Positions 23,281 to 34,770 of a stretch of DNA of 64,000 nt are shown piece by piece; the first letter of the stretch is position 1, and each line of letters begins with the position of its first letter. The position numbers and the translations under genes were made by a program. The notes below the pieces were generated by a model. That model ran no database searches, was not told the origin of the DNA, and saw nothing but the letters and a program-made list of their open reading frames with translations. The DNA lies in the NCBI GenBank assembly GCA_033977485.1, contig CM066989.1, positions 93,515,887 through 93,579,886 on the forward strand, given 5' to 3'. Origin of the DNA: Hydrangea macrophylla. Lineage: Eukaryota > Streptophyta > Magnoliopsida > Cornales > Hydrangeaceae.

Positions 23281-24131
23281 ATGTCTAGCCCACTTGCTAT
23301 AACCATGATCCAGAATAAGCTAATTGGAAATAACTACGTTGAATGGAAACTAGAACTGGATGAATTATTAATTGCTAATGGATATAAATACGTTCTTACC
23401 ATTCTCTGTCCACCTGTTCCATGCCATGACACCCCAACTGACCTTGCGGATCAATATTGGGAGTGGATAAAATTTGATGGTATAGCTCACTCTAGCATCT
23501 TAGACTCTTTGTCTGATGTGTTGAAGCAGCAACATCAACCTTTGAACACTGCCCGTGCTATAATATTGAACCTCGAGGAGATGTTTGGGGAATTGAGCCG
23601 TACTGCAAGGCTTAGAGCCTTGGAGTTAGTCATGGACACCAGAATGTTGGAAGGAACTTCTATAAGAGAGCATGTTTTTAAAATGATTACTTATTTCAAA
23701 GTAATGGAAGTTCTGGGTTCTGACATTGATGGTGAGACTCAAGTTGACATAATCTTGCATTCGTTGCCTTCATCATTCACTCAATTTAAAAGGTTTTTAA
23801 AATAAGTAAAACAGTTTTTTCAACAAGTGAGTTGATGAGCTCTCTTGAGGCAATGATGGATATAGTCAAAGAGGAGTCAAATGTTCAGAACATTGGAATG
23901 GCTTCATCTTCTGGAACTAAGCCTGAGGGCATAAGTTCAGAGAAGGAGAAGCAAGACTCAAGGATAGGTGAGCCTAAGCCAACTGTTGGGAAGAAGGCAA
24001 AACTTGGAAAGGGAAAGGCTGGTGCCGTGCCAAAAGGAAAGTGTTTCCATTGTGGCATGAGAGGGCATTGGAAAAGGAACTGTGTGGAATACTTGACTAC
24101 CAAAAGGCAAGGTATGATCCTTTTTCACTAG
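23281..24131 (+). pseudogene. Copia gag, one frameshift
   Basis: The ATG at 23281 opens a 174-codon frame typical of the copia gag/UBN2 type: NNYVEWKLELDELLIANGY near the N-terminus and EMFGELSRTARLRALELVMD in the middle. The frame is lost near 23795-23805. Similarity resumes in another frame (ELMSSLEAMMDIVKEES) and reaches a CCHC zinc knuckle, CFHCGMRGHWKRNC, at about 24040-24085. Gag forms the virus-like particle and binds element RNA. This copy cannot make full-length Gag without a frame correction. Confidence 0.85.
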
Positions 24132-26348
24132 TTTTTGAAGTAAGTTGAAAAACTGATACTTCAACTACTTGGGGCATTGATTCTGAATTTTCTAATTATA
24201 TCTGTAATTGTTGCAGGGAATTGGAAAATAAGAATGTGCAGTGATTAGAAGATCTTGATTGCCTTTTGGGATCTGATGCAAGAGTTGCTATTAGATTAGT
24301 AGTTTTATATTGAAATAAAACTTTGGAGTTATTAGATGGATTTCAGTTTTGAATTAATGAATAATATTTATTCTTTTGATTTTGGTACTGAAATTCTTGA
24401 TTAAAAGAAAGCGTTCTTTTATGTGATCTAAATAACTTGTCAAGCAAGTATCTCACCTATTTACTCTTTGGTTTTTATATATTATCTAACGAAGTATTTA
24501 AATAACTCATGGGTATTTTACCTTCTAAAAGGATAGCACCTTCATCTAATTCTATAAATCTTTGGTTTAGAGGTTAGATCACATTAAATCTAAATTAGGA
24601 TAAATGGAGAGTAAGGGATTGGATCCTAAAACTCTTTTGGTTGTTGAGACCACTACCTGTTTGTCAATCCTATTTAGAGGCTAATATGATCAGGTGACTT
24701 TTCTTTTGAAAATCACACGACCAAGGACTTATTAGAATTAGGACATACTCATGTATGTAGGCCAATAAACATTAGAGTTGAAAAGTAATTTCGGCTACTT
24801 TAGATACTGATATACATTTACTTATTGCATCTTCATCCTCAATTTTGAAGAAATTCAAAAGTTTTGGAATGAAGAGTAATTGGTAAAAGAATATCGTTGC
24901 CTTTTGATTTGATCAAAATGGTGAGTATCTGTCTAATGTATTTATTGTCCAAAGGAGATAAGAATGAGATTCTTTCTTGATCATCTACACCTAGTGTGCC
25001 TCCACGGGATGGTGTAGCAGGTAGAAGGAACTATCTTCTTTTGGCTATGACTGGGTCATGAGATAAGTTATTTAGAGTTACTGTTCTTCCTTGTTTTTCT
25101 TGATGGAACTACAATGTATGTACTGGATCTTATTCAAAAGCAAATCCTTCCGATAGACATCCCCAAAGTTGTGAAAAGGATGTGACTTCTTTCTCATGGT
25201 AACTTTGGATAAGGTTGTCTAGCACTTTGGTGTAAAGGAACGATAAGCCTTTTGGGATCTAGATTGGGAGTATAATACTTTTGTAGTATTTCCAGAGAAA
25301 ACAAAAGTTGGTTGAAAATCGATTTTTGCAAAGGAAGATAATATGAAAGAGTAAAGTTATTTATATCTTAAAACAATCTATAAATCTTCTAGAACTAAAA
25401 TCTACTACCTTTTCATCCGTTCCTACATTGGTACTTCATTGCAGTGGGAGAATTCTCAACATTGTTGAAATTCCTTGGTGCATTGAAGTTTTGTGATAAG
25501 AAAGCTCTGGTATGCGATTTGCATAAGTCTACGGACTAAAGCAATCACCCAGAGATAAGGACATCTGTTTTGACATGCTTGGTCAAAATACTTTAGATTC
25601 ATCTAAAGTATGGATGTAGCTTAAGTGGATGAAAGGATCCTTGCAGCAAAGGAAGTGTGGTGGTGATTATGGTTCCATATATTGATGACATCTTTATCAT
25701 TACGAGATGTTAAAGTAGTGTTATCAATGATTGAGGTTAAGTTTCTACAGTATACTTGATATTTATGATCTCGATGAGGCGAGCTATAATCTTTAGATTT
25801 TTCCTCATTCAAGATCGAAAAGTTAAGATAATGAGATTATCTCAAACTTCTATATCAGAAAGTTGCTGGCTAGATTCAACGTAGAACATTTCAATAAAGG
25901 TTTTTCACCTTTGAACATAACCTATTGCTCTTTCAAGAATTGTATCTTGGGATACAAGATGAAAGAGGTCGCATGAAAGGTATATCATAAGCCTTCGCCA
26001 TTGATAAACCTTGTATGTGATGTTAGGTATGGATATCAGTCCAAATAAAAATTCAGTTTTATGAACTATCATAAGGTATATATTCTCTAGGACTTGAGAA
26101 AGAACTAGAAGATATATGCTAGGTGATGGCGTTTTGGACAATGCTTAAATTAGCTTTATTGGATACATGTCTGGTGACGTCTTTTGTCTAGGGATATAGT
26201 ACAACATGAAGATGTTCTACTATGGATTGTTTCAGTCGATGATCATTAGTCCCTTTACAAAACCTTACGGGTTAAGGATTTTGACATGCCACGTAGATAA
26301 TGCTATTGATGTTTTAACACTATAAGGTTATGAGTGCAAGTGGGAGTT
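24132..26348 (+). pseudogene. Degenerate copia pol fragments and 3' end
   Basis: Short blocks across several frames recall protease (TTWGIDSEFSNYIC at about 24160-24210), integrase (HTHVC.PIN at about 24750; a PRDGVAGRRN block near 25000) and RNase H (a GYMSGDVF block near 26163). No block exceeds a few dozen residues and no catalytic set is preserved. About 2.2 kb remains where a complete pol would need well over 3 kb. The last bases before the 3' LTR include the purine-rich AAGTGGGAG, the likely polypurine tract. Confidence 0.6.
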
Positions 26349-27863
26349 TGTTGGGAATATGCCCTCAAACCAGTTAGTTGGACAATGGAATATCATAATG
26401 CATTTATTCATGTTAGTTCATGAGATGAATATTAGACTGAAATCTTTAAACAACATTGTATGTGGTTCATTTGTGTATGTGATTACACATGTGAGATATG
26501 AATCACAAATCCTTGTTGTTTCAAATAAGTCACATTGGATGATAAGTTTGGATAACTTATCAGGTATACACTGTAGCATGATTAACATCTACGGGGTAGA
26601 ATGATGAATATTCTCATTCATAAGAGTCTTTGACTCTTGGTTAATATGCTAGTGCACTCGGCGCATTGACGGACCTGAGTTAAACCTATTGACACCTAAA
26701 CGCTGTCACCGTCAATAGGAACTCAAACCTTGTATAGGGATACATGTCCTCAATCCTGAGACAGTTATGGACGCAAGTTGTATGCTTGGTTGCTTTGACT
26801 TACCAATCAGTGAGGTCTTGCAAGATCAACACCTGGGTATCTTGGGTAATCAAGTATGCAACGTTGGGAACATATATTGTCAAGATGGAATTCTACCCTC
26901 TTCAATAAAATGAAGAGTAAGTATTCCCTCGAGAATGTCACTAGGAATGATTACTGAGAGCTGGCCAGCCTTGTCAACAAAGTGTTATTGTTGACATGTT
27001 TAGTAATCCAAGCGTAGTGAATGATACTCGAGGAAAATAAGATGTACTATCTATTGGGTCGACAGTATCTTAAAACATACATCCCAATGATAGATATGAA
27101 TACTGCATGGTAGAGGGACATCCGTATCATATTATACATGTCTAGCAATCGCTTATGTATGTGTAATTACGTTCTTATGCACTGGAGTGCAATTATCATT
27201 TTATAGTGGTATTAATGATAATTGATTAATTGTTGATTCCTTAGTTAAGAGTATTGACTAGATGGAATAATAATTAATCGGAGCCAGTAATTAAGAACCT
27301 AGGAGGTCCCACTCTTAGCTCCGCCAGAATGCTTGGAAAGGCAAATGAGGATGTTGTCAAGACTGGTTCGATCGATCGAAGTTTCTTCGATCGATTGAAG
27401 TTTAGACAGGTTCGATCGATTGAACGTGGTTCGATCGATCGAAGGTTCGATCGATCGAAATCACTTCGATCGATTGAAAGTAAGGTCAGTTCTGGGAATC
27501 TATAAATAGGGCAGCTACGTCCAGGGAAAAGAGTTCGTCGTTTTTAACGTACCAGTTCCTGTAGAACCTGTTTAGAGTTCCCAAACCTTCCCTATTCTCA
27601 CTATTAGGGTTTCCACCAACCCTAGCCACTCTGGGAGCATTCAAGGAGACATAAGGGTGAAGATCTCTTAAAGGTTACTGCTGCACATTGAAGGAGAAGG
27701 ACTAAATTAGAATTGGGTTCAAGACCATAAGGTAATGCACCTGTTCCCTCTCCTGTACGCATCTATAGAGTTAACGAGTAGTAGATCCAGGCAACCAATA
27801 AAAGTTTTGAACTTTGTTTTTCCGCTGCGCGTTTAAAACTATTTTAAACCTGTTTTTCCCACA
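26349..27863 (+). repeat. 3' LTR of the 7.9-kb copia element
   Basis: 1515 bp, beginning TGTTGGGAATATGCC and ending CCCACA, with TATAAATA at 27501-27508 and the palindrome array at 27365-27478. Differences from the 5' LTR are mostly single substitutions. Confidence 0.93.
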
Positions 27864-28144
27864 AGTGCTTGTCGCCGAAGGTGGAAGTGGTGGTGGCCGG
27901 AGGCTAGGCATGGGTAGTGGCAATGGTGACTAGGGTTTGATAGTAAGGTTAGATGATGAAGATGAGGATATTTGGTCCAAAACAAAATTAGGACTAAAAA
28001 CCAAGTTGTTTTATTAAGTGTCCTTCATTCCAATTTCACTTGTCTTAATGCCCTTTTCACCAATTTTCCCAAAAAAAAAATTGGTCTTTCCCTCTCATTA
28101 ATGAGAGAACCCACAAGCACTCTTACCTAGCAAAACAATTTGTG

Positions 28145-28201
<57 letters not shown>

Positions 28202-28232
28202 GTGACTTCACAGTCTCTCTCTCTCTCTCTCT
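27864..28232. repeat. Right part of the GGT-rich array, then (CT)n microsatellite
   Basis: After the element, GGTGGAAGTGGTGGTGG resumes at about 27882, followed by unique-looking AT-rich DNA and a long CT microsatellite at 28149-28197 with a second block at 28214-28232. No gene. Confidence 0.75.
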
Positions 28233-28710
28233 AAAACAAAGACAAAACAATAATTTAAATCAAAATTGACCTAGCAAACAACAGTGACCCAAGATCAAAA
28301 TTAACAATCCCATTGCAATGTTTATAACAAAGGACCACAGCCCATCCGGCGCCAGCGAGGACAACAACCCATCCGGTGCAGGCGACGACCACGGCCCACC
28401 AATTCGGCAATCTAGATAACATTTTCTTTTGTTCATTTTTTTCTCTTCTTCTTCATCCTACTTGTTGAATCTTTGATAACTAATTTTCATGTCTCTTGAA
28501 CACCCTCATTTTATATCCCCAAAAAAAATGAAAAGAAAAACCTGACTTGTGAATACATGATTAAATTGTAACCCATGGAATTATTAACAACAAATATTAG
28601 GGATTTTACTTGAATTTTGTTATAGTTGATGTGGGTATGTGTTGAATTTTTTACTTTTTTGTTTATTTACTATTATTGGGTTTAATCTTTTTTCTTTCTT
28701 TTTTTTTTTG

Positions 28711-28713
<3 letters not shown>

Positions 28714-28749
<36 letters not shown>
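28714..28749. repeat. 36-base poly-G run
   Basis: An uninterrupted run of G follows a poly-T stretch, only about 70 bp before the FAR1-related pseudogene. Runs of this length are prone to sequencing error, so its exact length is doubtful. Confidence 0.9.
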
Positions 28750-28751
<2 letters not shown>

Positions 28752-28799
28752 TAATTTGTTAGCTTAATAGGAAATGTAAACCTGGAAGTACTAAGGGGT

Positions 28800-29985
28800 G
28801 AATGTGCAGAAGTAAATGAAGTGTCGAATTCCAACTTTGATGATGAGATTTACAATCCTGAAGTAAGACGTGATCTAAAGCCTAAAACAGGTCAAGAATT
28901 TGAAACACTAGATGCTGTAAATTCTTTTTACAATGCATATGCAAAAGAAGCTGTGTTTAGTATTCAAAATTGGTCTGCTAAGAAGAGGGATGTCGATGGA
29001 ATTGTAAGAAAAGAGTATGTTTGTTTTAAGCAAGGAAAAAGTTAAAGAATATCAGACATTGGAAAAAAAAAAGGTGTCGAGGAACCACGAAAGAGGTTGT
29101 AATGCAAAACTTGCTATGGTGAAGTCCAAATCTGGCACATTTGTAGTCAATGTATTTGTTGAGGATCATAGTCACCCATTGTCAACCCCACGAAGAACCC
29201 ATCTATTGAGGTCTCATCGCAATGTTTCAAGCACAAAAAAATTGATTAACCCAACAAATGGTCATGGTTAATATACCACCACACCAACAATTTAGTTTTC
29301 TTGGAGTGCATACAGAAGGGATAGAAAATATTGGTTGCACACAAAAGGATTGATATAACTATGAAAGGGTTAGGCGTAATGCGATGAAGGGGCATGACGG
29401 AAATATGTTGCTTGAGTTTTTTAAATTAGAACAACGAAGGGATCTGTCATTCACATTCAAAATTGAGACAGATGAAAATGGAAAAACTCGTTGTTTCAAG
29501 TCTGATGCAACCTCTAGACGAGCTTACAATTTTTATGGCAATGTTGTAATTTATGATACTACATACAACACCAATCGGTATGCCATGATTTTTGCACCAT
29601 TGATGGGGGTTAATAACCATGACCAAACAATAATTTTTGGATGTGCATTCTTGACTGATGAGACTATAGATTCTTTTGTTTGGCTATTCAAACAATTTTT
29701 ACAAGTTATGCCAGGTGATGCTCGAAAAATGATTATTACTGATCAAGATCCTGCGATGACAAAATCTACTTCCCTAACTCTCCCAAGTACTTTTCACAGG
29801 TTCTATAGTTGGCACATATTGATGAAATTTTTCTGAAAAGTTGGATTCAATAAAATATAGTGCATACTTGAAGGAGTTTTCAAATTGCATATGGAATTCA
29901 GAGAATAAGGAAGAGTTTGACTCCAAGTGGATGGGGATTGTTGAGAGAAGTGGGTTAAATGATAACCGGTAGCTACATAATTTAC
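28800..29985 (+). pseudogene. FAR1-related sequence (FRS) / MULE-transposase-domain pseudogene
   Basis: Three open segments in three frames form one protein order. 28821-29045 holds the start of a FAR1 DNA-binding domain (TGQEFETLDAVNSFYNAYAK, SAKKRDVDGIVRKEYVC). 29017-29271 continues it (RNHERGCNAKLAMVKSKSG, FVEDHSHPL). 29384-29836 is the MULE-type transposase core (VVIYDTTYNTNRYAMIFAPL, ITDQDPAM, WHILMKFF). A fourth frame extends the match to about 29985 after an extra T in a T run near 29833. The first two catalytic acidic positions are visible; the region of the last acidic residue and the SWIM zinc finger are missing. FRS proteins are light-signalling factors derived from Mutator-like transposases. 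This copy is truncated and frameshifted. Confidence 0.85.
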
Positions 29986-30079
29986 ATGAGATTCGTATAT
30001 ATAAATCATATTTTCTCAGCCGATATGTCAAGTAGCCAACAAGCGGAAAGCGCTCACTCACTTTAATACATGTACAAAA

Positions 30080-30500
30080 ATACATAATTATATGCTCTAA
30101 AATATTAATACGATTTGGATAATTTTCCAAAAATTGTCTAAGGATCCCACAAAATTTTATATGGTCTCAAAATAGTGCCCTATATGTCCCTTATTAATTA
30201 CAAAAATAACAATGCATTTTGGCTAATTTTTAGGCAATTAAATAAATGCCCATAAATATAAATGTTATGCTCTAAAAATACCACAAATACACTATAATTT
30301 ACAAAAAAAAAAAAACGAAAATTATCGAAGAGTCCCTTGAACAGTGTACTAAACACGACTTATTAATTTCAAAAATTAACAATTAGTTTTGGATTTTTTA
30401 AGCAATTTAAAACATGCACCCAACATATCTTTTTATGCTCTAAAATATCAAAACGATTGCAACAATTTCCGAAACAAGTTCTAGGGTCCCACACAGTGTA
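30080..30500. repeat. Diverged tandem repeat, about 165-180 bp period
   Basis: TATGCTCTAAAAT-type boxes recur at about 30089, 30268 and 30433. Between them lie ordered related blocks: a GATT..AATTTCC block, GGGTCCCACA or GGATCCCACA, and TTAATT.CAAAAAT. Units are quite diverged. The period is in the range common for plant satellite monomers. Confidence 0.55.
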
Positions 30501-31130
30501 CATAACACTGAAAAAATTTAATATTACAAAAAAATTATTTTTTTGGAATTTTAAACTAATTTAAAACTTAATTTTAATAAACATTTGGCTGTTTAATAAA
30601 TAATAATAAATCCAGAGGCTGTTTTGTAGATAAAAAAAAAAGACATGTCATCTTCTTTGCAGAGGAAGAAAAAACATGCAGTAGACAAGGCCCTCGCGAT
30701 GCCAACTTTGCATGGTCACCACGATTTCGTTTCTTATAAAAAAAAAATTTAAGTATTTTATACCGTTGGAAAGCCCTCGCGGCGTAGATCAACATCATGC
30801 CAAGAAACAGAGAGTTTCAATGTGTGGTTTATCCAGAAAATATGCGCAAAGTCTGACAAAAACTTGTTTTCGACCGGTTCCGAAAAATGCAAACTTTATT
30901 TTGCTATATCTCCCTCATCGGAGATAATCAACGTATGAAACTTTGTTGGGGGGGGGGGGGGGGGGGGGGCTCTTGGGATCATTAGGAACACAACTATATA
31001 AAAAAAAAATTTGAAAAACTATTAGGTTTTCATATAAAAAAACAAATTTAGGGTTTTATAAAAAAACTTCAAACAAGCTTTAATGGCAGATTCGTTTTGG
31101 GCTGATACAACAAGCGAATCAACGACCTAT
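30501..31130. other. Noncoding, with poly-G run
   Basis: No supported gene. A G run of about 27 bases occurs at 30943-30969, followed by AT-rich sequence with several short poly-A tracts. Confidence 0.6.
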
Positions 31131-31143
31131 GGCTCTGATACCA
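31131..31143 (-). promoter_or_regulatory. Minus-strand LTR-element primer site (tRNA-iMet)
   Basis: GGCTCTGATACCA is the complement of TGGTATCAGAGCC. TG follows one base later at 31145, as expected for the inner edge of a 5' LTR read on the minus strand. The LTR would extend rightward, perhaps to about 31700, but its outer end is not resolved and no gag or pol was found to the left. Treat this as a relic of an antisense LTR element. Confidence 0.45.
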
Positions 31144-31144
31144 A

Positions 31145-31560
31145 TGTAAATATGCATCATACAAGCATATGGGTCGAGTAAAGGACATACCTTGCTGAAT
31201 GAACCCGATGGATCATCTTGGTGGCGTTGTTACGAGCCCGGCGATATAACCCACAAATTGTTGCCCTCTAGTGCTTCCGTGTACGCTCTTATGCTTCAAA
31301 TGGGTCATGAGAATGTCTACTAGAGACACCCCCTTTGTATCTACGCGCTAAATCCCAAGTCCTAGTGTGATTTGGCTAGGGAGAGAAAGTAACCAAAGAG
31401 AGAGAAAGAGAGGGAGAAAGAGGAGCGGTAGTTTTTGATATTAAGAGTTGTGTTTATGTGTGTGTGTGTGTTATACACAAGAGGGGGAGGGAGAGGGAGA
31501 GGGAGAGAGAGAGAGGCGACTATTTTTGATATTAAGAGTTGTGTTTATGTGTGTTGTACA

Positions 31561-31600
<40 letters not shown>

Positions 31601-31734
31601 TGCCCTAGGACTTCAAGTTATAATCCACATAGGATTTCTTGGATCCTAAGCTAAGCCCATTGAACCCGGTCCATAGATTCTGTGGGTGAACCAAAACCCA
31701 CAAAAATGCTAATGGGTACAAAAATGTAGAAAAA
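31145..31734. other. Probable LTR relic with microsatellites
   Basis: No coding sequence. The segment contains GA-rich and GT/CA-rich microsatellites (31395-31520 and 31563-31600) and a duplicated phrase TGATATTAAGAGTTGTGTTT at 31437 and 31528. It lies next to the minus-strand primer site and may be its LTR. Confidence 0.4.
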
Positions 31735-32500
31735 TGTATCTTCCTTCTTTGTAAACTCTCCAATTCGGAGAAAAATATAGATGGCCTCTTTTTCCCCTTA
31801 CTCTCTATTCACCTTCTCTTCATCAACCTTCTCTTTCCCACAACTTAACTTACCAAACTGGAGAGATGAAAAGAAAGGGGTGCTCTTTCTCTTCTCTTCT
31901 CTTCTCTTCTCTCCACTTTTCACAATCCAAACATAATGTAAAGCTAGTACAGAAGCAAGAAAACAAACATAAGGCGAAGCCCTAAAAGAAGCCCAAGCCC
32001 TGAAAAGTGATCCAAAAAAGAAACCAATCAAACATAATTTTTAGGTAAAACCAAAACCAATATCAAACTGCCTTCTGAAGATATTACAAGCCCATGATGG
32101 TTATGTTTGCTGATTTTGTGATTTCATATTAGGCTATATTTGGTAAGAATTCTCTGAACATATAAATAACTGAAATTATAGGATTTGGGCAACAATGCAT
32201 TCTATGAAATTAGTGCTAGAGCTGCTGAAATCGGTGTAACTATATTAATTGGCTTTTGTACATTACACCGGAATGTATAAAGGCTTGTTTGTGACTAATG
32301 AAAATAGGAACATATTCAAATCAAGCCTTACTTTTATTTGGTTCTTACGAAATCAGTGTTATGTTCGATAAAGACCCATTTCTCGGAGCATTTTAAGCCA
32401 GACACCGATTCCTATTTACCTAAAGAGCAACAATACTTCTCTAAACCACTTCTCACATTAGCCAACAGCCATGAAGTATATCTGTGCATTCGAAAATTAC
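31735..32500. repeat. Long dispersed repeat, second copy
   Basis: Colinear with 14104-14919 in the NLR intron; see that entry for shared blocks. It ends at GTGCATTCGAAAATTAC (32500), where sequence rich in TTGGCACG begins. Confidence 0.8.
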
Positions 32501-32960
32501 CATTACACCAAAAACTACAAACTGTCACTGTTTAAAACAGTGCCATATCCAATCTGGCTAAAACTGTGCCAAATATCGTGGAGCCAAATTTTTTGGCACG
32601 GCTTTAAACCATGTCAATTTTTGGTCAAAGGGTGCCAAATTCGGAAATCTGGCACGCTTTTTTGGCACAGCTAAAAACCGATCCAGAATTTCAAAGATGT
32701 TTATGACGCGTGGCCAATTTTGTGCGCGACATGTGGCACACTTTTGGCACGCTAATTTGGCACGCTTTTGGCATTGCTAACAACTGTGCCAATTTGGTCT
32801 TAAGTTGAAAAAAAAAATTTCACTCTGAAACGCTTTTGGCACTATTTTGGAACGGTTTGAACCATGCTAGATTTTTAATTTTGGCACGCTAATTTGGCAC
32901 GCTTTTAGCACTGCTAAAAATTGTGCTAGTTTGGTTTTGAGTTTTAAAAAAATTTTATTT
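32501..32960. repeat. TTGGCACG-rich repeat, possible non-autonomous element
   Basis: TTGGCACG, GTGCCAAA and close variants occur more than ten times in both orientations, resembling the subterminal region of a CACTA-like or foldback element. The left edge starts ACCATTACACCAAAAACTAC exactly where the dispersed repeat stops. No matching right end was identified. Confidence 0.5.
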
Positions 32961-33462
32961 CATATGCTCCCCAATTTTTATTTGCACCTAACTTACACTT
33001 CACACCCACACCAAATTTACAAGCGTAATTAATTTCTAAGAAACACAAAAACACAAATAACTCCCTATTCCATCTCTACCCTCTTCCCATTTTTCTTTTC
33101 TCTTTCTGTATACAAATAATATACTTCATCAATACATGTACCACAAATAGATAATTGCAACATTTCACATCACATCCCAAAGTCCATCACTTGCCAAGAT
33201 CAAACACTCATCCACATCGCTCTTGTCGTGAATGCTATTTCAGGAACTGGAATTACCCATGGCCTCAAGTACAAATCACCTGCAATGCATATGAAATTTG
33301 CATATAAATATATATATATATATAAAGCATTCACTTTTGAACTACCACTTAGGTAGCAACTTCTAACTCAATCCTTTAATCAGAATGAGCCAATTTGATT
33401 CCTACTGGGTGAGTTGTACGAATATATACAAGGCAATGCACATGAAATTTACATATAAGTAT
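32961..33462. other. Noncoding, no gene seen
   Basis: AT-rich DNA. A phrase of about 30 bp (AATGCATATGAAATTTGCAT) near 33283 recurs with changes near 33435, and a (TA)n tract lies at 33307-33324. Confidence 0.5.
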
Positions 33463-33495
33463 ACTAGTAATTGCCCATGCCCGTACGTGGGCACG
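33463..33495 (-). mobile_element. Helitron-like 3' terminus
   Basis: Read on the minus strand, a short hairpin (TGCCCACGTACGGGCA, within 33478-33493) is followed about 10 nt later by ACTAGT. Helitrons end in a small GC-rich hairpin followed by CTRR before a host T, and this fits. The element body would extend rightward; its 5' TC end was not located. Confidence 0.4.
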
Positions 33496-34440
33496 ACGCA
33501 AAGAAAAGGGTAGCCTAGACGTAGCCCACAAAAAAAAAGGATAAATGACACTAAGGTGAAAATCTGATGAATAGTAAATACATGCATCTATGTAATATAC
33601 ATAAGCAACAATGACTCTGCATGTGTTGGAAGCTAATCTTCCTAGCAAAATCATACTACTTCTACTTAAGCCCCTATCTGTAACAAAGTAATCTAACAAT
33701 TGGGGCAGCCAACCTAAAAATCAACAAAACTAGAGTCATTAGGAAGAGCAAAACTAGAGTCAACAACAGTCTTGGGCTTTGTGAGAAAGCTCAGAGGCTT
33801 GTGATCATTTGGGCTACACACAGTTGCTTTCATTACATTACCAGTTGGGGAGTACCAATAGATAACACCAACATATCGCGATATTTTGCTATATTTGCAC
33901 GAGAAATTGAATTTCCCTTTTTGCCATATCTATGTGTGTATATATAAAATTCATGTACAATGAATAACCTGTCAAGTTGGAACAAAAAAAAATTGACAAT
34001 GAAGACAGTGTCTTTTCCCTCTCCTTAAGTTGTAGTACAAGTTTAACTATATAGACCCACACCTTTTTGGTTACATTCCTACATCTAATTCATCTCTCAC
34101 AATTCCTTTCAAACAGTAGACTGCAATTTAAGTACATGGGTTCTTTTAAGTTTTCACGAGTGCATTTGATAGAACTTTTTTTCCATGAAAAATATTTTCC
34201 TCACCAATTTTTCACATTTTATGGTGTTTGATTACCTAAATTTACCATAGAATAATTTGCCACAAATAAGTCACGTGACCATGTTTTCCTTATTTTTTAG
34301 GAAAATAATTTCCATCCCCACCCCCTGAAAAACCAATGCCATGGAAAATATTTACGGGCTCATCTCTCGATCGGATCTGAGCTCTCAAACTTCAGGCGAA
34401 GGCGATCGGATCTGAGCTCCCAAACCTTAAGGCGATTTGA
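33496..34440. other. Noncoding, no gene seen
   Basis: Possible Helitron body on the left part. No RepHel-type protein is encoded. Around 34365-34425 the phrase CGATCGGATCTGAGCTC is repeated in tandem. Confidence 0.45.
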
Positions 34441-34454
34441 TATCTCTCTCAAAT

Positions 34455-34459
34455 CGGTA

Positions 34460-34493
<34 letters not shown>

Positions 34494-34770
34494 TACACAC
34501 ACACATTCTACTATGTATATAGATATATAGATAATACCGATACATATATATATATACAGATACAGAGATGTACGTACACATATAATCATATATATCGATG
34601 CGTATATATACATATCCAGATCTGTATATACATGTATAAATTCGTTTTCTTAGGGATTTATAGGGTTTCTTTGACATTGCTTGGTTTTTTTTTTGGTTTA
34701 GTAATTTGGGGGTAAATATATCGATACATATATATATATACATACATACATATCCAGACATGTATGTATA
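34455..34770. repeat. Microsatellite cluster (TC)n, (CA)n, (TA)n
   Basis: CT, CA and TA/TATACA microsatellites follow one another with short spacers. The tyrosine/threonine-rich open frames here are translations of these repeats. Confidence 0.85.

Larger units (their letters stand above)
19949..27863 (+). mobile_element. Ty1/copia retrotransposon, about 7.9 kb, gag recognisable, pol degenerate
   Basis: Two 1515-bp LTRs (19949-21463 and 26349-27863) begin TGTTGGGAATATGCC and end TTTTTCCCACA. A tRNA-iMet primer site follows the left LTR. A 1.8-kb leader precedes gag (23281-24131), and only fragments of pol remain. The flanks AGTGG (left) and AGTGC (right) may be a target duplication with one change. 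By eye the LTRs differ at roughly 3% of positions. Internal length from gag to 3' LTR is too short for a complete pol. The element interrupts a GGT-rich tandem repeat. Confidence 0.93.

Noticed and set aside
34437..34761. Tyr/Thr/Ile-rich frames
   Set aside because: Translations of CT, CA and TA microsatellites.
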